DNA of 64,000 nt from Nocardioides nitrophenolicus. Its GTDB lineage: Bacteria; Actinomycetota; Actinomycetes; Propionibacteriales; Nocardioidaceae. The notes beneath the pieces are model-generated. The model did not search any database. It had not been told where the DNA came from and saw only the letters and a list, made by a program, of their open reading frames with translations. Of the stretch, positions 37,774 through 46,515 are shown in pieces. The stretch is from NCBI RefSeq assembly GCF_016907515.1, contig NZ_JAFBBY010000001.1, forward strand, positions 1,736,001 to 1,800,000, written 5' to 3'. Position numbers and translations under genes: made by a program. Position 1 is the stretch's first letter; every line of letters starts with the position of its first letter.

Positions 37774-38735
37774 CGGCCCACCACCGGCACCCGCAGCCGC
37801 ACCGTCGTCCCCGACGGGCTGGAGTCGACGCTCAGCGCACCGCCGACCAGGGCGGACCGGTCGCGCATGCCCTGCAGCCCGGTCCCCCAGGCCGCACCGT
37901 CGAGCCCGGAGCCGTCGTCGGCCACCTCGAGCACCAGGTCGCCGCCGACCCGGAGCAGGGAGAGGTCGACCCGGGTGGCGCCGGCGTGGCGGACCACATT
38001 GGTCAGCGCCTCCTGCGCGACCCGGTAGACGACCACCTCTCCGTCGCGGCCGAGGGCCGGCAGCCCCGGCGCGAAGGTACGCCGGACCACCGGCCCGCCG
38101 AGCGCCGCGACGTCGGTGGCGAGCGCGGCCAGCGCGGGCTGCAGGCCCAGGTCCTCGAGGACGCCTGGGCGCAGCTCGCGCGCCACCCGTCGTACGTCGT
38201 CGAGGCCGGTGCGAGCGCTCTCCCGCAGCAGCGCGAGCTCGGGCCGCAGCTCGGCGGGCACGCGGTCCTCGAGCTGCTTGAGCCCGAGCAGCACGACGGT
38301 GAGGTCCTGGCCGACCTGGTCGTGCAGCTCGCGCGCGATCCGGTGCCGCTCGGCCTCCTGCGCGGCGATCGCCTGGGCGTCGCTGGCCCGCCGCTCCTCC
38401 TCCAGCCGGTCCAGCATCGCGTGGTAGCTGCGGACCAGCTGCGCGCCCGGCCCGTCGCCGGAGGTGCGCACCTCCAGCCGCCGGCCCTCCCCGCCGAGTC
38501 GCACCGTCGCCATCTCGCGGATCACCCGGTCCACGGGCGAGAGCGCGGCCCGGAGCAGCACCGCCGTGAGCGCCAGCACCAGGCCGATGCCGACCACGAG
38601 CACCACCGCCTCCGAGACCAGCACCCGCCGCGACACGCTCGCCGGGGACAGCATGAGCACCACCGCGCCCGCGCACAGCACGGCCGCGTTGGTCAGGCAG
38701 ACCTTCCAGTACAGGGACGTGTTGGCGAGCCGCAC
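37770..38735 (-). CDS. Sensor histidine kinase (HisKA_3 type)
   Basis: The product has 321 residues. Two transmembrane helices (about 15-34 and 42-65) precede a HAMP-like region. The phosphoacceptor is in RHRIARELHDQVGQDLTVVLLGLKQLED (H-box), and the HATPase domain has VVYRVAQEALTNVVRHAGA and the G1 box VADDGSGLDG. It phosphorylates the response regulator. A GTG at 38735 gives a clear ribosome site; the GTG at 38753 is an alternative. Confidence 0.92.
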   Translation of the reverse strand: MRLANTSLYWKVCLTNAAVLCAGAVVLMLSPASVSRRVLVSEAVVLVVGIGLVLALTAVLLRAALSPVDRVIREMATVRLGGEGRRLEVRTSGDGPGAQLVRSYHAMLDRLEEERRASDAQAIAAQEAERHRIARELHDQVGQDLTVVLLGLKQLEDRVPAELRPELALLRESARTGLDDVRRVARELRPGVLEDLGLQPALAALATDVAALGGPVVRRTFAPGLPALGRDGEVVVYRVAQEALTNVVRHAGATRVDLSLLRVGGDLVLEVADDGSGLDGAAWGTGLQGMRDRSALVGGALSVDSSPSGTTVRLRVPVVGR

Positions 38736-38821
38736 ACCCCCACCCTCGCGCACGCGGCCGCGCCAGGAAATGGGGGCTGGCCCCCATACCGCCGCGCGCG
38801 CCCGCCGACTTGGCTGGTGCC

Positions 38822-39154
38822 ATGCCTCCGACGCTGGTCGTCCCCCTCACCGTCCGCAGCCGCACGGCCGACGGCGCGGACCTCCGTCTGCTCCTCGAGG
38901 CCGACGTCGACGCGTCCGGACGGACCTCCGCGGCCGAGCTGGAGCGGGTGGCGTTCGCGATCGTCGTACCCGCGGTCGAGGAGGTGGTACGCCGGCGCGA
39001 GCTCGCCCAGCTCGCCGAGGATCCCACCGCGGGTCTGGATCGCATCGGCGGCGACCTGCTGTCGGTGCGCGTGGTCGCGGTCGAGCACCTCATCGTCTCC
39101 CCGTCGGCCGACCCGTCGGCCGACCCGGCGGGGGGCGCGCGTGGGCGCGGCTGA
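38822..39154 (+). CDS. Hypothetical protein of the TrkA-C/ArsB group
   Basis: The product has 110 residues. The protein has alternating beta and helix segments (LVVPLTVRSRTADGADLRLLLEADVDASG; AELERVAFAIVVPAVEEVV; GGDLLSVRVVAVEHLIVSP) and an Asp/Pro-rich tail (SADPSADPAGG). The pattern weakly recalls the SPFH/band-7 fold, but I do not recognise it. It overlaps the next gene by 14 bp and probably belongs to the same transport operon. It starts opposite the histidine kinase gene. Confidence 0.6.
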   Translation: MPPTLVVPLTVRSRTADGADLRLLLEADVDASGRTSAAELERVAFAIVVPAVEEVVRRRELAQLAEDPTAGLDRIGGDLLSVRVVAVEHLIVSPSADPSADPAGGARGRG

Positions 39155-39593
39155 GCTGGAGCTGGCCGTCGCGGTCGGCATGCTCGCCGCGGCGGTCGGC
39201 TTCGCGATCGGCCTGGCGATCGGGCGTGGGAGGCAGCCGCGGTGGGCGGAGAAGGGCAGCTTCGTGCACAAGGTGTCGATCGGGTTCGCGAGCCTGGACC
39301 GGCTCGACGCGGTCCTGCTGCGCTTCGAGGTCGAGCCCGAGTCGGCGCTGGCCGGGGTCGAGGTCGACGAGCTCCGCCTGCCCGCCGGCGCGGCCGTCGC
39401 GCTGGTCACCCGCGGCCGCGAGGTCCTGGTCCCGAGCGGCCGGACGGTCCTACGGACGGGTGACCAGGTGCTCGCCGTCGCCGCCCGCGACCGGGTCGGC
39501 GAGGTCGAGGACCGGCTGCTGTCGGTGAGCAGGTACGGCCGGCTGGCCGGCTGGTACGCCAGCCTCGAGCCGGTCCGGTGGGGTGCGGCGTGA
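39141..39593 (+). CDS. TrkA C-terminal (RCK_C) domain protein with one membrane segment
   Basis: The product has 150 residues. A transmembrane helix (about 6-29, LELAVAVGMLAAAVGFAIGLAIG) precedes a TrkA-C domain (about 55-130, VEPESALAGVEVDELRLPAGAAVALVTRGREV and TVLRTGDQVLAVAARDRVGEVED). RCK_C domains bind ligands that gate ion or substrate permeation. The GTG start overlaps the previous gene. The permease follows with a GTGA overlap, so this may be its separate regulatory subunit. Confidence 0.8.
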   Translation: MGAAELELAVAVGMLAAAVGFAIGLAIGRGRQPRWAEKGSFVHKVSIGFASLDRLDAVLLRFEVEPESALAGVEVDELRLPAGAAVALVTRGREVLVPSGRTVLRTGDQVLAVAARDRVGEVEDRLLSVSRYGRLAGWYASLEPVRWGAA

Positions 39594-40885
39594 TCCTCAC
39601 GTCCGCCGCCCTCTCCGTCTTCATCGTCGCCTACGCCCTGATCGCGACCGAGCGCGTCCACCGGGTCGCGGCGGCGCTCGGCGGGGTCGCGGCGATGGCG
39701 GTGATCGGCCTGGTCGACGCCCAGTCGGCGTTCTTCGACCACGAGACCGGCATCGACTGGAATGTCATCTTCCTGCTGTTCGGGATGATGGTGATCGTCG
39801 GCGTGCTCAAGCAGACCGGCCTGTTCGAGTTCCTCGCGCTGTGGGCCGCGCTGAAGTCCGGCGGGCATCCCTACCGGCTGCTCGTGCTGCTCGTCCTGAT
39901 CAGCGCGGTCGTCGCCCCGATCCTCGACAACGTCACCTGCGTGCTGCTCGTCGCGCCGGTCACCATCTCGGTGTGTCGCCAGCTCGGGCTGCCCACGGCG
40001 CCGTACCTGATCTCGCTGATCCTGGCCTCCAACATCGGCGGGACGGCGACCCTCATCGGCGACCCGCCGAACATCATCATCGGCAGCCGCGCCGGCCTCA
40101 GCTTCGACGACTTCCTGGTCCACTCGCTCCCGCTCACCGTGATCCTGCTGGTGCTGTTCGTGGTGATGGCGCGCTGGCTGTTCCGCCGGTACTTCGGCGA
40201 GACCGTCGACGTGGGCGACGTCCTCGGCGACCTGCGCCCGCGCGACGCGATCACCAACCACCGGATGCTGGTGCGCTGCCTGGTGGTGCTCGGCCTGGTG
40301 ATGGTCGCGTTCAGCCTGCACACCGTGCTGCACCTGGACCCGTCCCTGGTCGCGATGTTGGGCGCGGGCGCGACGGTGCTGGTGTCGCGCACCGAGCCCG
40401 AGGAGTTCCTCGAGGAGGTCGAGTGGGGCACCCTCGCCTTCTTCATGGCGCTCTTCGTTCTCGTCGGCTCGCTCGTCCAGGTCGGCGTCATCGGCCGGAT
40501 CAGCGAGCTCGCGGCCGAGGCGATGGGCGACCGCGAGCTGCTCGCGGCCACCGCGCTGCTGTTCGGCTCCGGCGTGGTCGGCGCGTTCGTCGACAACATC
40601 CCCTACACGACGGCGACCGTGCCGATCGTCGAGGAGATGGTGGCCTCGACCGCGACCTCCGGCGCGGACAGCCCGCTGTGGTGGGCGTTCGTGTTCGGCG
40701 CCGACCTCGGCGGCAATGCCACCGCCGTGGCCGCCGGCGCGAATGTCGTCGTCCTCGGCATCGCCGCGAAGTCGGGCGAGCCGATCAGCTTCTGGCAGTT
40801 CACCCGCTACGGCGTGGTGGTGACCCTGATGACCCTCGTGGTCGCCTGGCTCTACGTCTACCTGCGCTACTTCGCGCTGGCCTGA
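39590..40885 (+). CDS. ArsB/SLC13-type anion permease
   Basis: The product has 431 residues and about 10-12 membrane helices. The conserved APILDNVTCVLLVAPVTISV and the SNIGGTATLIGDPPNIIIG region match the ArsB/NhaD (ion transporter superfamily) pattern; the second repeat has AFVDNIPYTTATVPIV and ADLGGNATAVAAGANVVV. Substrate could be an anion such as arsenite or a dicarboxylate. The start is the GTG overlapping the TrkA-C gene's stop. It has no TrkA-C domain of its own, fitting the separate gene upstream. Confidence 0.87.
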   Translation: MILTSAALSVFIVAYALIATERVHRVAAALGGVAAMAVIGLVDAQSAFFDHETGIDWNVIFLLFGMMVIVGVLKQTGLFEFLALWAALKSGGHPYRLLVLLVLISAVVAPILDNVTCVLLVAPVTISVCRQLGLPTAPYLISLILASNIGGTATLIGDPPNIIIGSRAGLSFDDFLVHSLPLTVILLVLFVVMARWLFRRYFGETVDVGDVLGDLRPRDAITNHRMLVRCLVVLGLVMVAFSLHTVLHLDPSLVAMLGAGATVLVSRTEPEEFLEEVEWGTLAFFMALFVLVGSLVQVGVIGRISELAAEAMGDRELLAATALLFGSGVVGAFVDNIPYTTATVPIVEEMVASTATSGADSPLWWAFVFGADLGGNATAVAAGANVVVLGIAAKSGEPISFWQFTRYGVVVTLMTLVVAWLYVYLRYFALA

Positions 40886-40891
40886 CCCCGC

Positions 40892-40954
40892 GATAGTCCC
40901 TGCCCAAAAGCACCGAGAACCAGCCTGTCACGGTGCTTTTGGGCAGGGACTATC
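40892..40954. repeat. Family C palindromic repeat, copy 3
   Basis: Perfect arms of 24 bp (40892-40915 and 40931-40954) enclose a 15-base loop. It lies in a convergent spacer. The stop codon TAG of the PucR gene (40950-40952, minus strand) is inside the right arm. Confidence 0.95.
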
Positions 40955-42131
40955 CCAGCCCGAGGATCCGCACGCACTCCAGCGCCACGTACAGCTCGGC
41001 CGCGTCGACGGGGCGGGCCAGGTCGCGGCCGGTGATCTCCTCGAGCCGGCGGATTCGGTAGCGCACCGTGTTGCGATGCACGTGCAGCTCGCGGGCGGCC
41101 GTGGAGGTGGAGCCGCCGGCGGCGAGCCAGGCCCGGGCGGTCGCGAAGACCACGTCCCGGTCGTCGGGCGGCAGGGCGAGCACCGGCGCGAGGACGGCGT
41201 CCACGAGCACCCGGGCCTGGTCCGGGCTTCCCGCCAGCAGTACGGCGAGCGGGTCGGCCCCGAACTGCCCGACCACCGCCGCTCCCGGCGAGACGGCGGC
41301 GCAGGCCACCCGTGCCTGCCGCCGCGCCTCCTGGATGTCGTCGAGCCGGCCGACGACGCTGCTGATCCCGACCCGGGCGCGGGCGAGCCCGCCGAGCAGC
41401 TCGACCAGGTGGTCGGCGCCGAACCCGAACCGCAGCGCGACCACGCCCTCCTGGTGGTCGTGGTCCAGCCGCCAGGCGGAGCGGACGTTGGCGCGGCGCA
41501 GGGCCCGCTCGACGTCGGGCAGTCCCTCCTCGCCGGGCGTCGGCGACTCGGCCGAGACCACGACGTACTCCGTCGCGCGGCCGAGGTCGAGCATGCCGGC
41601 CGTCTCCCCGACGTACGCCGTCGCGTCGGCGTCCCCGTCGAGCAGGGAGCCGACGAGCACCGCCCGCATCTGCCCGTCGCGGCGGGCCCGGTCGGCCATC
41701 GCGCGGCGGTAGGCGTCGGTGACGTCGGCGGCGAGCTGGTCGCTGACCGCCCAGATGTCGGCGGCCGCGAGCAGCAGCAGGTCGCGGTCCTCGGGGTCGG
41801 CCCGCTCGACGAGCACCTCCCAGATGAACCGGGAGCCGACCCGGAACGCCTGCAGCACGACGGCGTACGGCACGCTCTGCTCGGCGCGGGTGGTGCCGGT
41901 CTCGGTCGGCGTCTCGGTCGCGGCGACCTCGCCGGCGAGGTTGCCGAGGATGTAGCGGGTGTTGACCGTGCACGACGCGACCAGCTCGTCGTGGCTGACC
42001 GTGTCGCCGGCGTCGTAGAAGGGGATCTCGGACCGGATCCGCGCGGCCATCGCGACCCCGAGCAGGCCGGACTCCGGCAGCAGCCGCGCGCTGAGCTTGC
42101 GCACCTCGGGGTTCACGTCGGGCCGACTCAC
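40950..42131 (-). CDS. PucR-family transcriptional regulator
   Basis: The product has 393 residues. The C-terminal PucR-type helix-turn-helix is [31 protein letters not shown], preceded by a GGDEF-like and a large helical sensor region. The GTG start gives [10 protein letters not shown]. It is divergent from phaC, with a palindrome in the spacer, so it may regulate the polyhydroxyalkanoate genes. The last codon of the gene lies in a family C repeat. Confidence 0.87.
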   Translation of the reverse strand: MSRPDVNPEVRKLSARLLPESGLLGVAMAARIRSEIPFYDAGDTVSHDELVASCTVNTRYILGNLAGEVAATETPTETGTTRAEQSVPYAVVLQAFRVGSRFIWEVLVERADPEDRDLLLLAAADIWAVSDQLAADVTDAYRRAMADRARRDGQMRAVLVGSLLDGDADATAYVGETAGMLDLGRATEYVVVSAESPTPGEEGLPDVERALRRANVRSAWRLDHDHQEGVVALRFGFGADHLVELLGGLARARVGISSVVGRLDDIQEARRQARVACAAVSPGAAVVGQFGADPLAVLLAGSPDQARVLVDAVLAPVLALPPDDRDVVFATARAWLAAGGSTSTAARELHVHRNTVRYRIRRLEEITGRDLARPVDAAELYVALECVRILGLG

Positions 42132-42154
42132 ACGACCGAGACTAGGAGATGCGT

Positions 42155-42168
42155 TGTGCGGGCGCACA
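42155..42168. promoter_or_regulatory. Palindrome TGTGCGGGCGCACA in PucR/phaC spacer
   Basis: The 6-bp arms TGTGCG and CGCACA face each other around GG. It lies 24 bp from the PucR start and 69 bp from phaC. It could be the autoregulatory and phaC operator of the PucR protein. Confidence 0.45.
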
Positions 42169-42237
42169 CACGATCGCCGGGAATCTCGATGCCCGCGGCC
42201 GAAGCGCGACGCCGTCCCCGAGGCCGACAGTGGAGTC

Positions 42238-43929
42238 ATGAGCACCTCGACCACCACCCGCCTGGCCGACGCCGCCGCTCCCCTCGACGTCCTCCTCGTC
42301 GACGCCGCCCTCGGCCCGGTCCGCCGCTTCGTCCCCGACCTGTCCACCGCCCGGTGGGCGGTGTCCCTCGCCCGCCGCCCCCGGACGACCGCGCGCCGGC
42401 TGGGGGCGCTGGCCGGCGAGACCGCCAAGGTCGTCGTCGGTACGTCGGACCTCGCCCCGCGCCGCGGCGACCGCCGCTTCGCCGACCCCGCCTGGACCGA
42501 GAACCCGCTGTTGCGGCGGCTGGTGCAGGTCTACCTCGCGAGCGGGAGCACCGTCGACCAGCTGGTCGCCGACGCGGATCTCGACCCGCGCGACCGCAAG
42601 CGGGTCCGCTTCCTCGTCGAGAACCTGGTCGAGGCGCTGGCACCGAGCAATGTCCCGCTGGTGAACCCGGCCTCGGCGAAGGCCGTCATCGATACGGCCG
42701 GGCTGAGCCTGGTGCGCGGCGGCACCCAGCTGGTCAAGGATCTCGCGTCCGCGCCGCGCGTGCCCGAGATGGTCGACACCTCCGGGTTCGTCGTCGGCGA
42801 GAACATCGCCGCCACCCCGGGCGCGGTGGTCTTCCGCAACGAGGTGCTGGAGCTCATCCAGTACGTGCCCCAGTGCGACGAGGTGCACGAGGTGCCGGTG
42901 CTGATCGTCCCGCCGACGATCAACAAGTTCTACGCGATCGACCTGTCTCCGGGCCGGAGCCTGGTCGAGTTCAGCACGCAGAACAACCGCCAGATGTTCG
43001 TCATCTCGTGGCGCAACCCGGACCCCCGCCACGCCGGCTGGGACTTCGACACCTACGTCGGCTCGATCCTCGAGGCCCTGGACGCTGTCGAGGAGATCAC
43101 CGGCAGCGCGCGGACCGTCCTCGCCGGCATCTGCTCGGGCGGCATCCTCGCGAGCATCGCCGCGGCGTACCTCGCGGGCATCGGCCGCCAGGACCGCCTC
43201 GCCGGGGTCGTGCTCGCCGTGACCGTGATCGACAACCACGACGCCGGCACCGTCACCGCCCTCAGCGACCCGCGGCTGGCCGCGCTGGCCAAGGCCCGCT
43301 CGGCGCAGAAGGGCTTCCTCGACGGCCGCTCGCTGGCCGAGGTGTTCGCGTGGCTGCGGCCCAGCGACCTGATCTGGAACTACTGGGTCAACAACTACCT
43401 GCTCGGCAAGAAGCCGCCGGCCTTCGACATCCTGTTCTGGAACGCCGACACCACCCGGATGGCCGCGGGCCTGCACGCCGACTTCGTGGACCTCGCGATC
43501 GAGAACCAGCTCACCCGCGCCGGTGCGCTCAGCGTCCTCGGCCAGCCGATCGACCTCGGCAAGGTCACCGTCGACAGCTATGTCGTCGCGGGCATCGCCG
43601 ACCACATCACCCCGTGGGAGAACTGCTACCGCACGACCCAGCTGTTCGGCGGGAGGACTCGGTTCATCCTGTCGACCAGCGGCCACATCGCCGCGCTGGT
43701 GAACCCGCCGGGCAACCCCAAGGCCACCTTCCACACCAACGACGAGCACGGCTCCGACCCGAAGGCCTGGCTCAGCGGCGCCGCAACCCACCAGGGCTCG
43801 TGGTGGAACGACGTGTCGGTTTGGCTCGACGAGCGCACCGGTGCACTGGTGCCCGCGCCGAAGGAGCTCGGCTCGACCCGCCTGCAGCCGCTGGCCGACG
43901 CGCCCGGCACCTACGTCTTCGACAAGTGA
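42238..43929 (+). CDS. phaC: Class I polyhydroxyalkanoate synthase
   Basis: The product has 563 residues. The lipase-like box is [14 protein letters not shown] with the nucleophile Cys (GICSGG), and the catalytic Asp and His regions are [13 protein letters not shown] and [21 protein letters not shown]. It joins hydroxyacyl-CoA to make storage polyester on the granule surface. The ATG has a GGAG upstream. It is followed 8 bp later by a PHA depolymerase-like gene, and is divergent from a PucR regulator. Confidence 0.94.
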   Translation: MSTSTTTRLADAAAPLDVLLVDAALGPVRRFVPDLSTARWAVSLARRPRTTARRLGALAGETAKVVVGTSDLAPRRGDRRFADPAWTENPLLRRLVQVYLASGSTVDQLVADADLDPRDRKRVRFLVENLVEALAPSNVPLVNPASAKAVIDTAGLSLVRGGTQLVKDLASAPRVPEMVDTSGFVVGENIAATPGAVVFRNEVLELIQYVPQCDEVHEVPVLIVPPTINKFYAIDLSPGRSLVEFSTQNNRQMFVISWRNPDPRHAGWDFDTYVGSILEALDAVEEITGSARTVLAGICSGGILASIAAAYLAGIGRQDRLAGVVLAVTVIDNHDAGTVTALSDPRLAALAKARSAQKGFLDGRSLAEVFAWLRPSDLIWNYWVNNYLLGKKPPAFDILFWNADTTRMAAGLHADFVDLAIENQLTRAGALSVLGQPIDLGKVTVDSYVVAGIADHITPWENCYRTTQLFGGRTRFILSTSGHIAALVNPPGNPKATFHTNDEHGSDPKAWLSGAATHQGSWWNDVSVWLDERTGALVPAPKELGSTRLQPLADAPGTYVFDK

Positions 43930-43937
43930 GGACGCCG

Positions 43938-44759
43938 ATGTCGCAGCTGCGTCAGCTCACCGTCCTCGGGCACTCGGTCCGCGTCGCCGTCCGCCCCGGC
44001 ACGGAGCCCGGGCCGCCGCTGCTGCTGTGCAACGGCATCGGCGCCAGCCTCGACCTGCTCGAGCCGTTCGTCGACGCGCTCGACCCGCGGATCGGGGTGG
44101 TCCGCTTCGACGTACCCGGCGTCGGCGGCTCCCCCGACCCCCGGCTGCCCTACACCTTCCCCCTGCTCGCGCTCGGCGTCGGCGCGCTGATGACGCGGCT
44201 CGGGTACGACGAGTACGACATCCTCGGCATCTCCTGGGGCGGCGGGCTCGCCCAGCAGCTCGCCTTCCAGCAGCCGCGCCGCTGCCGGCGCCTGGTCCTG
44301 GTCAGCACCGCCACCGGCTCGCTCATGGTCCCCGCACCGCCGCGGGTGCTGCGCAAGATGGTGACCCCCCAGCGCTACCGGGACGCCGACTACGCCGTGC
44401 AGGTCGCCGCCGAGCTGTACGGCGGGCGGATGCGCGAGCGGCCCGACGACGTACGCCGGCTCATGCACGACCGGTCCCGGGTCGGCTCCCGCCGCGGATA
44501 CCTGCTGCAGCTGCTCGCCGGCGCCGGCTGGTCCAGCCTCCCGGCGCTGCCTCTGATCCGGCAGCCGACGCTGATCCTCGCGGGTGACGACGACCCGATC
44601 ATCCCGCTCGTCAACGCGCGGATCATGCGCGCCCTGCTGCCGCACGCGCGGCTGCACGTCTACCCCGACGGCCACCTCGGCCTCGTCACCAGCGCCGACA
44701 CGCTCGCGCCGTTGGTCGCGGACTTCCTGCGGGCGGGTGGGGGGCGCTGTAACACGTAG
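43938..44759 (+). CDS. phaZ: Intracellular poly(3-hydroxyalkanoate) depolymerase-like hydrolase
   Basis: The product has 273 residues, an alpha/beta hydrolase closely resembling the PhaZ of pseudomonads: LLLCNGIGASLDLLEPFVDAL, FDVPGVGGSPDPRLPY, catalytic Ser in ILGISWGGGLAQQ, Asp in ILAGDDDPIIPLVN and His in VYPDGHLGLV. It would mobilise the polymer made by phaC. The stop codon TAG is contributed by the family A repeat (CTGTAACACGTAG) so the last residues, RCNT, are encoded by repeat DNA. Confidence 0.9.
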   Translation: MSQLRQLTVLGHSVRVAVRPGTEPGPPLLLCNGIGASLDLLEPFVDALDPRIGVVRFDVPGVGGSPDPRLPYTFPLLALGVGALMTRLGYDEYDILGISWGGGLAQQLAFQQPRRCRRLVLVSTATGSLMVPAPPRVLRKMVTPQRYRDADYAVQVAAELYGGRMRERPDDVRRLMHDRSRVGSRRGYLLQLLAGAGWSSLPALPLIRQPTLILAGDDDPIIPLVNARIMRALLPHARLHVYPDGHLGLVTSADTLAPLVADFLRAGGGRCNT

Positions 44760-45110
44760 TTCGCCGCGCTCTCCGACCCCTATCTGCTGTTGCGGACCCG
44801 CACGGACGGACTCGAGCGACGTCTCGGGCACGGTAGAGCCGCGAACGACGTGTTACAGCGGGCGCCGGGCGCTGTAACACGTAGTCCGCCGCACTCCCCG
44901 ACGTGTATCCGCTGTTCCGGACCCGCACGGACGGACTCGAGCGACGTCTCGGGCACGGTAGAGCCGCGAACGACGTGTTACAGCGGGCGCCGGGCGCTGT
45001 AACACGTAGTCCGCCGCACTCCCCGACGTGTATCCGCTGTTCCGGACCCGCACGGACGGGCTCGAGCGACGTCTCGGGCACGGTAGAGCCGCGAACAACG
45101 TGTTACAGCG
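44745..45110. repeat. Family A tandem array: three 116-bp inverted-repeat units
   Basis: Units at 44745-44860, 44870-44985 and 44995-45110 each run from CGCTGTAACACG to CGTGTTACAGCG. They are 116 bp long and separated by a 9-bp GGCGCCGGG, giving a 125-bp period. Terminal inverted repeats of 20 bp match at 19 positions. Units 2 and 3 differ at only about two positions. The array fills the convergent spacer after phaZ. A diverged copy, inverted, is at 2848-2961. Confidence 0.95.
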
Positions 45111-45151
45111 CCCCAACCCGACCGGCCCGCCGACCACGCACCCGTGGCGGG

Positions 45152-45340
45152 TCAGGATCGAGCGGGTACGACGTGGGCGTCGGGGCCGGGGAAGGCCAGG
45201 GACTCGTGGCCGTCGTCCCAGCGGACCAGGTACGGCGGCGCGCCGTCCTCCCCGCGCACCTCCAGCACCTCCGCCTCGCGCCGATGCGTCGAGTCGGTGT
45301 GCGCCTCCACCACCAGCCGGTCACCCACGCGCGCGTGCAT
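45152..45340 (-). CDS. DUF1918 protein
   Basis: The product has 62 residues. MHARVGDRLVVEAHTDSTHRR followed by EVLEVRGEDGAPPYLVRWDDGHESLAFPGPDAHV fits the small DUF1918 family of actinobacteria, a predicted beta-barrel of unknown function. It converges on phaZ across the family A array. Larger overlapping ORFs in the same region are not credible. Confidence 0.87.
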   Translation of the reverse strand: MHARVGDRLVVEAHTDSTHRREAEVLEVRGEDGAPPYLVRWDDGHESLAFPGPDAHVVPARS

Positions 45341-45413
45341 GACTCCACCATGCGCCCGATCCGGCGCCGCCCACAAGCCTCGCCGGCCCTGGTCGAGGCG
45401 GCATAGTGGAGGC

Positions 45414-46019
45414 ATGGAGGAGCAGCCGGACTCCCGGCCGGAGCCGAGCGCGGACACCCGCGCGGACCCGCCCGAGCCGGGTCCGGACCAGCCCGGCCCG
45501 CCCGGCCCGCCCGGCCCGCCCGGCCAGCCCGCCCAGGCAGCCGCCCGGGCCGCCCGCGCCCGGATCGAGCAGCAGCAGACCTGGGTCGACCTCCAGGTCC
45601 GCCAGGCGATGGAGCGCGGCGAGTTCGACGACCTGCCCGGCGCCGGGAAGCCGATCCCCGACCTCGGCAGCGCCCACGACCCGGACTGGTGGGTCAGGCG
45701 GCTGGTGGAGCGCGAGCGGATCACCGTGCTGCCGCCGGCCCTCCAGCTGCGCAAGGACGACGCCGAGCTCGACGCCGCCCTCGACGCCCTGGTCTCGGAG
45801 CGCGAGGCGCGGGCGTTCGTCGAGGACTTCAACGCGCGGGTGCTGCGGGCCCGCTACACCCCCGTCGACGGTCCGCCGCTGATCACCCTGCCTCGTGACG
45901 TCGACGCGACCCTCGCCGCCTGGCACGAGCGGCGCGCCGCCCGGCGCCGGGCCGCCCCGGCGCCGCCCCAACCGGAGCCGCGGCGGCGCTGGTGGCGTCG
46001 GCGTCGACGACGGCGCTGA
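45414..46019 (+). CDS. DUF1992 protein (DnaJ-homologue C28-like)
   Basis: The product has 201 residues. A Pro/Gly/Ala-rich N-terminal tail (about 1-45) precedes the DUF1992 domain (about 50-150): RQAMERGEFDDLPGAGKPIPDL and WVRRLVERERITVLPPALQLRK. The C-terminus is very Arg-rich. Family members occur in bacteria and eukaryotes with no settled role. The gene after it converges with a 3-bp gap. Confidence 0.85.
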   Translation: MEEQPDSRPEPSADTRADPPEPGPDQPGPPGPPGPPGQPAQAAARAARARIEQQQTWVDLQVRQAMERGEFDDLPGAGKPIPDLGSAHDPDWWVRRLVERERITVLPPALQLRKDDAELDAALDALVSEREARAFVEDFNARVLRARYTPVDGPPLITLPRDVDATLAAWHERRAARRRAAPAPPQPEPRRRWWRRRRRRR

Positions 46020-46022
46020 GGC

Positions 46023-46478
46023 TCACCGCAGCTCACGGTCCCGCTGACAGCCCGCGTCGCCGTACTCCTTCCACTGCGCCTTCGAGCAGCTGCCGTCCAG
46101 CCGCAGCGAGGTCTCGGCCAGCCCGGCCGGCACCAACGCCGCGAGCAGCACCGCCATCACCGCCAGCGTCGTACGCCGGCACAGCCACAGCGCCAGGGCG
46201 GCGAGGAGCGCGACGGCGACCGCGCCCACCACCAGCAGCCAGTAGGTCCCCGAGACCCCCGAGTCACCGCAGACCAGGCGCCCCTGCAGTGATCGCGGCG
46301 CGGCCATGGTGCCCTCGTCGTCGTACCACGGACAGAGCTCGTCGAGCCGGCCGAAGTAGCGCCCCTCCCAGGCGACCATGATCCCCAGGCCGACGGCGTG
46401 CAGCACGACCACCGCCAGCACCGTGCTCCACCAGGCTCGCCCGCGCCGGGGCCCGGCATCTCGCGAGACATCCGTCAT
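46023..46478 (-). CDS. Hypothetical membrane protein
   Basis: The product has 151 residues. Membrane helices are predicted at about 17-37 (WWSTVLAVVVLHAVGLGIMVAW), 79-101 (TYWLLVVGAVAVALLAALALWL) and 104-124 (TLAVMAVLLAALVPAGL). Four Cys lie in the loops and tail (CPWYDD, VCGDSG, CSKAQW, GCQRDREL). I do not recognise it. The orientation opposes both neighbours. Confidence 0.6.
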   Translation of the reverse strand: MTDVSRDAGPRRGRAWWSTVLAVVVLHAVGLGIMVAWEGRYFGRLDELCPWYDDEGTMAAPRSLQGRLVCGDSGVSGTYWLLVVGAVAVALLAALALWLCRRTTLAVMAVLLAALVPAGLAETSLRLDGSCSKAQWKEYGDAGCQRDRELR

Positions 46479-46515
46479 ACCCGGACAGCATGACTCGCCG
46501 GTAGGTTGTCGAAAC

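Noticed and set aside
41076-44759. Long frame of about 1227 codons across PucR, phaC and phaZ
   Set aside because: Only its last segment is a real gene (phaZ). The rest is Arg/Pro-rich shadow translation of two other genes.
44790-45002. Repeated small ORFs in the family A array
   Set aside because: They are in-frame coincidences of a 125-bp repeat with no ribosome sites or domain pattern.
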